Of a stretch of DNA of 64,000 nt, positions 55,335 through 64,000 are shown in pieces. This DNA comes from Cyrtodaria siliqua (taxonomy: Eukaryota > Mollusca > Bivalvia > Adapedonta > Hiatellidae), in NCBI GenBank assembly GCA_037043455.1, contig JAWPHD010011482.1:19510-83509 (forward strand). Direction: 5' to 3'. The position numbers were made by a program, and so were the translations under genes. The notes beneath the pieces are model-generated. The model was not told where the DNA came from and searched no databases. It worked only from the letters and a program-made list of their open reading frames with translations. Position 1 is the stretch's first letter. The number at the start of each line of letters is the position of its first letter.

Positions 55335-55732
55335 TTACGAGTATATATATGAGGCTCGTGTGCCTGGGCAAGAATAAGTCCACTGCTTATCCAGATTTAG
55401 AGGTAGAATCCCCTCGAATTCATATTCATTTTGCCATGTTCATTAAAGGGACACATGGCAATCTTGATTTTTTTGAAAAATCGCGGCGTCCCGTTACTTT
55501 TTCTAAATAACATGCATTATTTCAATCATTATTTAATAATTAACAGAATAGTTTAAACCAAATTGTTTTTGTGTATTACAGACTTTTGATAATACTACAC
55601 CAATAATATATTTCAACATTTGGTAAAATAACATAGAAAATTGAAAAATCAAAATGTTATTTAATGATATGCAAGCAGGTTTAAAGTCAAAATGATCCTT
55701 GATAAATAAGTAGAGCCGCTAATATTGATGCT

Positions 55733-56282
55733 GAGACTGATTGACCAGTGTCGGAATAATGTGACTGGCGGGTGGGGGTATCATGTCTACTACGGCGTGG
55801 TATTCCAGTGTGGGCTGGCGTGGCGCAGTCGGTAGCGCGGCGGATTTGTAACCGGAGGCCCCGGTTCAATCCTCCGGGGTGCCACTGAGTTCCGAGGGTG
55901 TTTTCTTGGGCAAGACACGTTCCCTTAGCCTCGTCCGTCGGATGGGGACGTAAACCGGGCGGTCCCGTGTATCGGTCTATCCTCCGAGCACGTTAAAGAA
56001 CCATAGGAATCTATTCGATAATAAGAGTAGGGCAGGTTCCCGGATTCCTATGTATCCTTCCCCTCTCTCTGGGGCGGCTCTAAATAACCTATACTGTGTT
56101 GATGAGCCGTTAAACAACATTCAATTCAATTCCAGTGTGGCAGCACTAGAAACCATTGAGTTCGCTGCTTCAAGTAGACATATCATCACATCACACAACA
56201 ACACACAGATAAAAGTCCAGACATTGTGCCTATAATCGTCAGGTAGGACGCCTGTTATAGGTAGAAATACACACACACACAC
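55733..56282 (+). mobile_element. Insertion X in the MITE, 9-bp target duplication
   Basis: ATTGATGCT at 55724-55732 and 56283-56291 flanks it. Without its own nested SINE it is about 220 bp, from 'gagactgattgaccagtgtc' to 'ggtagaaatacacacacac'. The (AC)n tail suggests a retroposed SINE-like element. Confidence 0.7.
55814..56128 (+). mobile_element. tRNA-derived SINE (family D), 12-bp target duplication
   Basis: ATTCCAGTGTGG at 55802-55813 and 56129-56140 flanks it. The head has A box TGGCGCAGTCGGTAGCGC and B-box-like CCCGGTTCAATCCTCC. The body has 'ttcttgggcaagacacgttc', a SINE core also hinted at in family C. The tail is 'gttaaacaacattcaattca'. Confidence 0.85.
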
Positions 56283-56334
56283 ATTGATGCTTGATAAAAA
56301 CTTCAAGATTGCCATGTGTCCCTTTAAAGGTCTG

Positions 56335-56570
56335 TGATCTCTGTATTGTTTCAGGTGAATTGTGGCAGAAAACAATCACCGTAGCTCCAGCGAAAATTGT
56401 AGTGTTTACATGAGAATTTGCAGCAGCTTTGCAGTTCTGCATGTGAGAAAGATTCTAGACCCAGTCTGCATAATTTTATTTAGATGTAGATGGAGAGTGA
56501 GCATGTATTGTTGGTGCCATTTAACCTTTTTGTGGTGGTGCGACGTAAAACTCGAATTGAACTCAACTTT
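56335..56570 (+). repeat. Interspersed repeat R1, plus-strand copy
   Basis: It has 'ttgcagcagctttgcagttc', 'gtgagaaagattctagaccc' and the end 'tgcgacgtaaaactcgaatt'. Confidence 0.65.
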
Positions 56571-56574
56571 TTGT

Positions 56575-58050
56575 ATGTGTGTGCTCTCTCCATCCTCACT
56601 CTTTTTCATTGGTAGCATTACTTTTTTCTCCAGAAAAGTTATACGCATATCCGCACTGACTCCCACGAGATTTTATTTTAATAGTATTATATCACAAATT
56701 TTAAGGTTTCTTAATTTTTTCTGTTTGCTTAATATAGGCGGTAACCAAATAGGTGATCCATACCGTTTAACGGATATTCATTAGCACCGAAAATAGTTTT
56801 CCAATAACATAAAAGACTACACTTTAACCCGTACAAATACATGGAGTAAGTATACATATCCCTGATAAATGGTATTGATTAATTAAGTGTCAGATTATTT
56901 TCCTTTAATACTTTCATTTTAAAAAGAAATTGAATAAAATAACATGGCTAACAATTATAGAGTGTTATAATAGTGTTATATAGATATTGTAGGCCGTGTT
57001 CTTTTATTCAATTTCTGTTGAAAATGAAATATATACAATTTTAATACGTATGTGTATATTGTGAACGTGGTAGAACTTCATTTAATATCAGGCGTTATTC
57101 TGTTATTGTTAAACCTAAAAGTAAATGGGTCTTATTTAGAGAGGGACAAACGGTAATATTGTTGTTTTTTTTTTTGTTATATACACTGAACAAAATTGCC
57201 AAGTATCAACTAATTTTCTTATTTTAAATATATTTCAGAAAAGATATATGATAAGGATCTTGTTTTGACCCATAGTTTGTAAAACATTTATTTTTTGTTT
57301 AAATTGTTACATCTTTTGAGAGTTACCCTCCCTTTATATGAAAACATGAAATGTGCTGATAAAACACATGAGTCAAAGATCGCTTAAAGATATCAATTCT
57401 TAAAATTGGTATGAAATAATAGAAAAAAACATAAAAATTTGACCACTTTATCGCAGATTCTCCGTCTATAAAAAAATGAAATATGGATAATCTTAAATTA
57501 CCTCCCTTTAAATTGAATATTGTTTGAAATTCAAGTAACTGTAATTCAGCGTTAACATTAAATATTTCGAAAATTTCTTTTGCAAACGCATTTGTCATTT
57601 GTAGTGGTAATGCTAGTACAACATGATGTCAAAATAATTTTAACTGGCATATTTTAGAATTAGGAACATCGAAAGCTTCATTAATTCGAAGTACTTAATA
57701 AAATCCTATATACCCAGTTGTATAAGTGTTATAACTTATTTCTAAGAAAACACATTGACTTAAACGTTTTAAAATATGTTCATGCAATCAGAGTAGACGA
57801 TTTATACTCATTATTTTGCAGTTTAACCGTATCTCTAATCAAGCTCAAAATACACAAAACAATGAGAATATTATTGACATATTCTTAGGTTGATACTTAG
57901 CAATTTGGTTTAGTATATATATATATATATACATTATTTTTTTTACGTAACTTACACATTTGCAATCATGTATTTGCTAGAGCTAGATATGTTTGACTCG
58001 ATTTGCATGGTGTTTTAATGTCCTTTTCAACACTTGTAAGGTTTATTTTA
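56575..58050. other. Unannotated AT-rich DNA
   Basis: Contains (TA)n near 57917-57934. No supported gene. Confidence 0.45.
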
Positions 58051-58054
58051 CAAG

Positions 58055-58255
58055 GTAGTTGATTATTTTTGTGGTGAAGGCAGACCACCAACGTTTCCTG
58101 GGTAGAACCAATACTGTACACCTCCCGCCATCCGTAAGAATCGACACTTCCTCACTTACAAGTCGAGCTCCCAGTGGGATTCGAACCCGCAGCGGAGAAA
58201 GGCGAAGGTTTACAACGCAACGTCGTTAACAACTCGGTCACAGAGACGCTTTCGA
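58055..58255 (-). mobile_element. SINE family A copy, minus strand
   Basis: 'cttacaagtcgagctcccag', 'gggattcgaacccgcagcgg' and 'aactcggtcacagagacgc' form the head and body, read in reverse. Confidence 0.75.
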
Positions 58256-58290
58256 ACAATGTTCCGAAACACCAGAGATAACATTAATTT

Positions 58291-58520
58291 AAGAGCGTCT
58301 CCGTGGTCGAGGGGATAAAGACACTGCGTTTGAAAACGTCTCGCCTCTCACCGCTTGGGTTCGAATATCAATGGGAGCTCGATTCTTTTTACGGATGGCG
58401 GGATGTATACAATATACTGTTTCTACCCAGGAATAAGTGAATGGCCTGCCTCCACCACAAAGAAAACACGACCGTGATACAATGGGCTGAAATATGACGT
58501 TAAACATCAAACACACGTTA
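58291..58520 (+). mobile_element. SINE family A copy, plus strand (head-to-head with the previous)
   Basis: GCGTCTCCGTGGTCGAGGGG has a good A box and GGGTTCGAATATC is the B box. The body 'gatggcgggatgtatacaat' and tail 'atatgacgttaaacatcaaa' follow. Confidence 0.75.
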
Positions 58521-58681
58521 TTTTAGTGTTTTTGTATATTTTCATGCCTTTCACTCTAGTTATAAGTGCAATGCTAAGAGGGCAGTTGTTGCAATTATTT
58601 ATCTTGCAAGTCCACCATTAAATCAGCTTTTAATGGTAGATTGTTTAATGTATGTCTAGCTTCAAATGTTGACTGACGTAA

Positions 58682-59140
58682 CATTTGACGTACATTTACG
58701 TCATTTATGTTCTGACTTGAAATGCACCACGTTGCGATATACAATATGTTGGACAAACAGGTCGATCCTTAAAAGTTCGATTTCGTGAACACAAATATAA
58801 TGCAAGTAATCCTAAAAAGTTAAAAAATTACTTGTACCAACACTTTCGTCAGTCAGGTCATAATTTTAATAACGTAACTGTTCAACCGGTTGAATATAAT
58901 CTTTTTGATAATGATACTACTAAAAGCTTTAAAATAGAAGCTAGACATATTGCAGAACTTAAGTGGATGAAAAACTTACAGACACTTTATCCACTCGGCC
59001 TTAATGACATTATTTATCAAGAAGGAAATATTTCTAAAGATCCTAATATTGACATTTTTTTTCTATATTTTCTATTCGAAAGCGTAAATCTAGGTGTCAT
59101 GATCTTAGGCGTAATGGTAACATCAAACGTAAATCGCATG
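58682..59140 (+). pseudogene. Naiad GIY-YIG endonuclease domain
   Basis: In one frame from 58682 the GIY-like IYVLT is followed by TGA (58718-58720), then NAPRCDIQYVGQTGRS, KVRFREH, NYLYQHF and HIAELKWMKNLQTLYPLG. The YVG of the YIG motif, the Arg in VRFREH, and the Cys/His positions of the CCHH feature are all visible, except that the first expected Cys is the TGA. The frame holds to GNISKDPNIDIF at about 59058, after which a one-base shift is needed to continue (KRKSRCHDLRRNGN). In this family the domain nicks target DNA to prime reverse transcription. Confidence 0.8.
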
Positions 59141-59789
59141 TAATTATTTATGTCGCTGATTTACAGACTATTTCTAAACAGTCTGGAAAGCACTCTATGC
59201 TTTCACGGTTCATCTCTTTGTCCATTTCTTCACTAAAGTTGATCGACGAGGAAGCCGACACAATTTTCATTCGTACAGATCCCTTGTATAACACTTCTTC
59301 CATAGTTCAAAGCTACACACAACATGTTCTCCGACCCCATATTGCAAGGAGTCTGATCACGTCAGGCATTTTCTAAAACAACTATATATTAATAAAGGAA
59401 TTGATTTCATTGACATGCCTAGTACTTTTCGAGATACTCATGTAGTCGATTCCATCCCAAAATATTTCAAAAATTCCGAAAGTCCTGTAATTTGTTATAA
59501 CTATAATTAGAAATATTATTTTCAACTACAACAAAATAGTTTCTGACCTTGATATAGTACATAATACTCCTAAGGAATGTGAATGCAACGCATCAACATT
59601 TTGCTATGCTCCAGCAGGTCATGTCATCACTGGTAATTTGATATTGTTGATAAACGTATTCGACATTTGTTTTCGCTAGGTCCTAAATATAGATTACCTT
59701 CAACTATTGATTTTAATGCCTGTCGTGCCCAGATGGCCCACTCCATTGAATATTTTAGTATAAAATGGTGTCGTAGAGAACATGCGGAC

Positions 59790-60265
59790 CCATTAATATA
59801 AATACGGTACTAGGCCAGGCAACAAGCAGGGCAGTAAGCGTAACCCACATCGACCCATGGCCTGGGATGACAGGCCAACCAAAAAACCCAAACCAGTGTC
59901 CGTGGTCCCATAAAAGAGGGCGATGGCCACTGAGTATTAATATAAATACGGTACTAGGCCAGCCAACAAACAGATGCAGTTGCGGACCCAAACACACATA
60001 CACCCAACTTAAAAAAACAGCATATAAACCACCAAACACACCCATAAACATAGCACGTGAAATTAGGTTAAATTAACCGCCAGTGCTATGATTATATATT
60101 TGGCACACAATTCAGACACTTTGGTCGACTCTGAAGCGGAGTCATTCAATTCAAAATTCAAAATCAAAATCTTTTTAGTCCAAACATAATGCCGAGTCAA
60201 CGGGTGATTTTTCCCGGGGACTCAAATGGTAGAGGGACTATAAACCTTAGAAATATTCAATCAAT
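59790..60265 (+). mobile_element. 476-bp insertion in the Naiad element, 9-bp target duplication
   Basis: CATGCGGAC at 59781-59789 and 60266-60274 flanks it, and the element's coding sense continues across the join (REHAD then LNSLSTW). Inside, 'attaatataaatacggtact' plus 'aggcca' occurs twice, 144 bp apart. The 3' end 'aaatattcaatcaat' suggests a retroposed, SINE-like sequence. The ORFs within it are not meaningful. Confidence 0.8.
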
Positions 60266-61938
60266 CATGCGGACTTAAACTCGCTTTCTACTTGGAAAAA
60301 GTAAATTCTTAATATTATAGATACACGTATTAACTTTTACAATGCTAACCCCTCCTTACATCCTCCGAGACCTAGGTTTTCCTTTCGTAATTTAAAATCG
60401 GGAATTTAGGAACAAATTTGTTTTAGTTCCTGCAGATAAAGCAGCTAATAATATAATTATTGTTTGACGCCTACATTACGTCAATGTTTTATCTCTGGAA
60501 CTCGGCAGCACCCATTCGTATACTCCGGTTAATTTTACCGAGGATGATGTTGTTTCCGCACATATCACTCGGTGCACTACTTTCAAGGCTGGTGTAAACG
60601 ATAAGCTAAATAACCTGCCTACTATGTACTGGATTCCTAAATTACATAACAATCCGTATAAGGCTCGCTTTATTTCTAATTCTAGTGCCTGCACCACAAC
60701 AAACATCTCCAAACCTTTAACTTCTTGTCTTACTGCCATTAAAGATCACGTTAAACTATATTGTGATACAACTTATGAAAAGTCTGGGATTAATTTATTT
60801 TGGTCTATAAAAAATTCAGGAGACGTTTTTGATAAAATGTTCAATAAAGGTCAAGTTTCATCAATAAGCACTTATGACTTCTCTACACTATATACAACCT
60901 TACCACATCATCTTATTAAATACTAGCTAATTTCTCTTATTCAAAAAACATTCGCTAGAGAAAATACTACATTTTTGGCAAGTAATAATATTAAAGTGTT
61001 TTTTACTAACGGCAGTTTAGAACATTATACTATGTGGACTTGCTATAAGTTTGTGAAGCACTCATCTTCCTATTAGATAATATTTTCGTCAGGTATGGAA
61101 ACTACCGTTTATAGACAAATTTTTGGTATCCCTATGGGTACGAACTGTGCACCACTTGTCGCATATTTGTTTTTATTTTGCTATGAAAGAGACTTTCATG
61201 TTGAGTCTTTCACCAGGTCCCATGCAGATGTTATTGAAGCCTTTAATGACACCTCTCGGTATCTGGATGACATATTGAACATTAACAACCCTTTCTTTCC
61301 AACTATGGTTAATAATATTTATCCTAAAGAACTTCAGCTTAACAAAGCTAATATATCTGATAACGCTTCTTTTCTTGATTTAGATCCCTCGATTGAAAAT
61401 GGTGAAATATTTAGCAAAATCTATGACAAGAGAGATGATTTTAATTTTGACATTGTTAATTATCCCCACTTGAATGTGGATGTTCCCCGAGCAACTTCTT
61501 AAGGGGTCTATGTTTCTCAACTTATTCGTTTTTCAAGAGCTTGTACTCGAGTGGAGGACTTTAATATTCGTAATCTTTGTATAACTAAAAAGCTACTCTG
61601 TCAGGTTACCGTTATCATAAACTACGTAAAACCTTTGCAAATCTGATCTTCTTTCCAAATATAAAATTAATTTAAGAACTCTTCTGCGACAAGGACTATC
61701 ACAACCTGACTTCTATGGTGATGTGATTTATAAACATCGTAAGATTCTTGGTCATGATCACTTTCATATACTATCTTGTTAAACTGTTAAAAAGTTTATC
61801 AAAAGAGGTTATGACCCTATCATTTTGCAACGTACTGCATGCTTGGTGGTGGACCTTTTTACAGTTCGCCACTATGCTTTCCTCTTTAATTGTACGATGA
61901 CCAGACATGCTGTGGACAATATGATGGCGCCTACCTAA
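60266..61938 (+). pseudogene. Naiad reverse transcriptase domain
   Basis: Recognisable blocks occur across several frames: FVLVPADKAANN, an in-frame TGA at 60465-60467, TMYWIPKLHNNPYKARFIS, GINLFWSIKNSGDVF, STYDFSTLYTTLPHHLIKY, then TAG. After that come QIFGIPMGTNCAPL, the catalytic SRYLDDILNINN (near 61255-61290), IYPKELQLNKAN, and C-terminal LFNCTMTRHAVDN. The palm Asp of YDFSTLYT and the DD pair are intact, but TAA (near 60302 and 61500), TAG (60924) and several indels break it. It belongs to the Penelope-like RT group, which is related to telomerase RT, rather than to LINEs or retroviruses. Confidence 0.85.
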
Positions 61939-61940
61939 AG

Positions 61941-61978
61941 CCCCCCCCCCCCCCCCCCCCCACACACACACCACACAG
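61941..61978 (+). repeat. Poly-C plus (CA)n tract just after the Naiad stop
   Basis: About 20 C are followed by 'acacacacaccacacag', two bases after the terminal stop codon. Naiads are reported to favour microsatellites, but this lies inside or at the end of the element's 3' UTR. Confidence 0.85.
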
Positions 61979-63042
61979 TGGCCTACTTTGCCATGACCGT
62001 TCCAAGGCGGTAGTCCTATTGTCAACCGTTTTGTGTTTGTGATGTCGTTTGCATTGAATATTACTTTTGTCTTCTTGTTTGTCTGTTTGCGTGTTTGTTT
62101 CTGTGTTTTGTGGTTGACTGTCCTCCTTGATTGCTACTTTCCCTGTCCGATCTTTTTATATTTCTTTACCTAAACTACGAGTTTCCTCTTATCAAACAGA
62201 AGCCGTTCATTGGTGAAAGCGATACGAATTCCAGTTTATGAACCAAACTGTGATATATATACTGGAAGTTATATATATATTTACATTTATACTGGATGTT
62301 ATATATATTACACAGATACTGGAAGTTAAATATATGAATCAATAATAATTTCCATTTACCGTGTATAATTTAAAAAACCAATAACCGCGTGTTGTTTTTT
62401 TAAACTGCGGGGTTAAAACAAACAAAATGACCGTATATGCCTGCCTATCTGCCTGTCTGTCTGACAATCAATTCAAAAATGCTAGCAATACATTATACGA
62501 TTACAGACTGGTGGGGCCGAGTGATTGCAGTTCAGTAGTTAAGCTGGATCGTGCGGAAGAGATCGATGGCAATGGTCTCTCCCGACTATTTTTCATGGCC
62601 AAAGGGAAATAACTTGCAGACAATATATGCTCTTCTGAAGTAATTCAACCAAAACGGACACTATGTATGTGTGTGGTGGGGTGGTGGTGGGAGGGTCTAA
62701 CTGCGCACGCATTCACACACAACGCCTTATAATACACCGATATACCACTCGTTTATACAATGTACGCAGTGGTGTTGTTGAACACGACACAGCAAAGAGA
62801 TCATCTGTGGTAATTAAAACAAGAGGTACTCGAGGACTTAATGACGCTCTTCTTGTTAAAGTGGCTCTCATGTATGTAACACTTGAGAGACAGTGATGTT
62901 TGAATTCTGTCAATACTGTTTGCGAATAAACCTAGCAACAGCGCTATATGCAAAGCCGTATCAAATAGAATATCTTTCTTCTATTTTTATTTTGTTCTAA
63001 TCAAATGCATCCACATTATTGTCAAGAAACGCCTGGTGACGT
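61979..63042. other. Naiad 3' flank and unannotated DNA
   Basis: 61979-62200 is probably 3' UTR ('gatgtcgtttgcattgaata', T/G-rich). 62220-62340 has a short imperfect repeat 'atactggaagttatatatat'. 62663-62710 is G/T-rich. No gene supported. Confidence 0.4.
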
Positions 63043-63531
63043 TAAAGCCGGGTTTTCCAAAATGTGAAAGATGAGTGCCTGTGTTTGGTGAAACTATTTA
63101 ATAGGGCTTTTCTAGATAAATTATGTTTTTGGAGTGGGAGGATGCTTTAATGTTGAAAACCTAGTTTTCATTTTCAGCGCATGATGTTTGGTACATGTCA
63201 GCAACTTACTGTCCAAGTTTTATGATAATTGCACATGGCAATGATGATATATTAAACATAATTGGGCATGGCAATGCCGAGATATAAATAATGCTGATGA
63301 CCGTATAAGAAAGTTAAAAAGATTAATAATAATATATATTTTTTGGAGAAAGTTAGGTTACAAAGACCTAGTTTTCATGGTAGGTCAGTGCATGATGAGA
63401 GGAAGGTGTTGTTAAAATTTGATGAAGATCGGACATGGTAATGCTGAGAAGAATATAGAAAACTCCGCCCGCAGCCGCCGACCCGCCCCGTTTTCACCAA
63501 TCTATAAGCCAGGTTTTTGAAAACCCGGCTA
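63043..63531. repeat. Repeat with inverted end and 3' hairpin
   Basis: The left end 'aagccgggttttccaaaa' is the complement of the right end. The right end also forms its own hairpin AGCCAGGTTTTTGAAAACCCGGCT (63507-63530) followed by AAAAA. Inside, 'acctagttttcat' and 'gcatgatg' occur twice, so it holds two diverged units. Similar terminal hairpin at 41.9 kb. Confidence 0.6.
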
Positions 63532-63534
63532 AAA

Positions 63535-64000
63535 ACGTATAGGCCAGACGTAAATGCATTTACCCTGACCTAATAACTTCGACCTGTGATACGCCATCTA
63601 TTTATGTTACATATACACATATTGCAGTTTCATGTAACGAGTTAACAGTAACGTGAAACGAGTTAACTGGAAGGACACAGTAATGCAAGATCAGTTCTCC
63701 AGACTGTGAACATGCGACCAAGTTCTTTTTTAAATAAAGCAGCACATCCAATGTAGTGACTATCAGAAGCCGTTTAGTAATCGCATATACAAGCGGGAAT
63801 TCACATATGATGACATAATCAAGGGCAATATACACGCGTCGATTTTGCTTATTATCGAACTGGTACAAATCTTAAAATTTGGCGAAAATTCGAAAACGTT
63901 TATCGCGTAAACAAGAACGAAATAACGCACGGACCACTGGCACTGGAGCGCAGATATTATATAATATAAAATAAAAAAAGATATTCCCCCTATTACCTAA
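63535..64000. other. Unannotated right edge
   Basis: Nothing supported. Confidence 0.4.

Larger units (their letters stand above)
55447..56323. mobile_element. TTAA-type MITE, copy 2, carrying nested insertions
   Basis: TTAA at 55443-55446 and at 56324-56327. TIRs AGGGACACATGGCAATCTTG and the complement of CAAGATTGCCATGTGTCCCT. Only about 330 bp is the MITE itself; the rest is a 550-bp insertion. Confidence 0.8.
58682..61938 (+). mobile_element. Naiad-type Penelope-like retroelement (GIY-YIG endonuclease before RT), decayed
   Basis: Domain order is GIY-YIG endonuclease (58.68-59.06 kb), linker with a Cys-x-Cys motif (TGTGAATGC near 59578), and reverse transcriptase (60.3-61.9 kb). That order, with the CxC linker, defines the permuted N-terminal-endonuclease Penelope-like group called Naiad, known to be common in clams. 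The last codons read DNMMAPT and then TAA at 61936-61938. There are at least seven frameshifts and several TAA/TAG stops, and a 476-bp insertion interrupts it at 59790. It cannot encode a working enzyme. The 5' end appears truncated near 58682 after a TAA. Confidence 0.85.

Noticed and set aside
55360..56235. ORFs over the SINE D region
   Set aside because: Non-coding SINE and MITE sequence, as shown by nested target duplications.
57323..57598. 91-codon minus-strand ORF
   Set aside because: Extremely AT-rich with a Phe/Ile/Asn-heavy composition expected by chance; no splice or start context.
59755..60076. ORFs on both strands within 59.76-60.08 kb
   Set aside because: They lie in the 476-bp insertion with 9-bp target duplications and include its internal duplication.
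60266..61938. LINE (RTE or CR1) reverse transcriptase
   Set aside because: The PKLHNNPYKARFIS, IPMGTNCAPL and RYLDDILNINN motifs, with an upstream GIY-YIG domain and CxC linker, fit the Penelope-like group; there is no APE endonuclease.
61985..62050. SECIS element after the Naiad stop
   Set aside because: 'atgaccgttccaaggcgg' followed by 'gtgatgtc' loosely resembles the core, but I could not fold a proper stem with the AA loop at the right distance; left as an untested possibility.

Overview
This window is nuclear DNA from an animal, most likely a bivalve mollusc (clam-like). It is AT-rich and gene-poor, and it is packed with tRNA-derived SINEs, MITEs and molluscan-type tandem arrays. It also carries a Penelope-like retroelement of the permuted Naiad type, a group known to be abundant in clams. 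Nothing looks bacterial, organellar or viral. Species is not determinable by reading alone.

Layout. 0-7.7 kb: a decayed coding fragment at the left edge, scattered SINEs, a candidate first exon on the minus strand (1905-1930) and an unrecognised 169-residue minus-strand ORF (7112-7621). 10-15 kb: a GGCC-type MITE, a candidate terminal exon (11207-11316, minus), and a 145-bp tandem array bracketed by two clusters dense in CCATGG. 15.609-22.069 kb: a structurally complete DIRS-type tyrosine-recombinase retrotransposon with inverted terminal repeats, gag-like ORF, RT/RNase H/methyltransferase-like ORF, tyrosine recombinase split by a one-base frameshift, and the diagnostic internal complementary region. 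24-30 kb: MITE, a well-supported 111-nt host exon (27752-27862, minus), palindromes and short tandem repeats. 30.403-34.850 kb: a PIF/Harbinger DNA transposon with TAA target duplications, an intact DDE transposase, and a convergent two-exon MADF/Myb-like partner gene whose N-terminus is frameshifted. 35.256-38.069 kb: a MITE split by a tandem array with a 692-bp higher-order period. 38.9-53.5 kb: further minus-strand host exons (38900-39052; start exon 53245-53469 with a CRE upstream), a second 139-bp tandem array, a Harbinger-type MITE and a deleted hAT-like element. 54-58.5 kb: TTAA-flanked MITEs with three-level nested insertions, and a head-to-head SINE pair. 58.68-61.94 kb: the decayed Naiad element, with two in-frame TGA codons at positions I expect to be cysteine. 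62-64 kb: mostly unannotated, with one hairpin-terminated repeat.

How it fits together. The host component appears to be one long, intron-rich minus-strand gene. Its first exon is near 53.4 kb, internal exons are near 39.0 and 27.8 kb, and its end may be near 11.2 kb. All the transposons except those at the two edges lie in its introns. The exons join in phase 0, but I do not recognise the protein. The mobile elements form a layered record: most insertions can be ordered from target-site duplications and element-in-element breaks, and several are precise enough to reconstruct the empty site.
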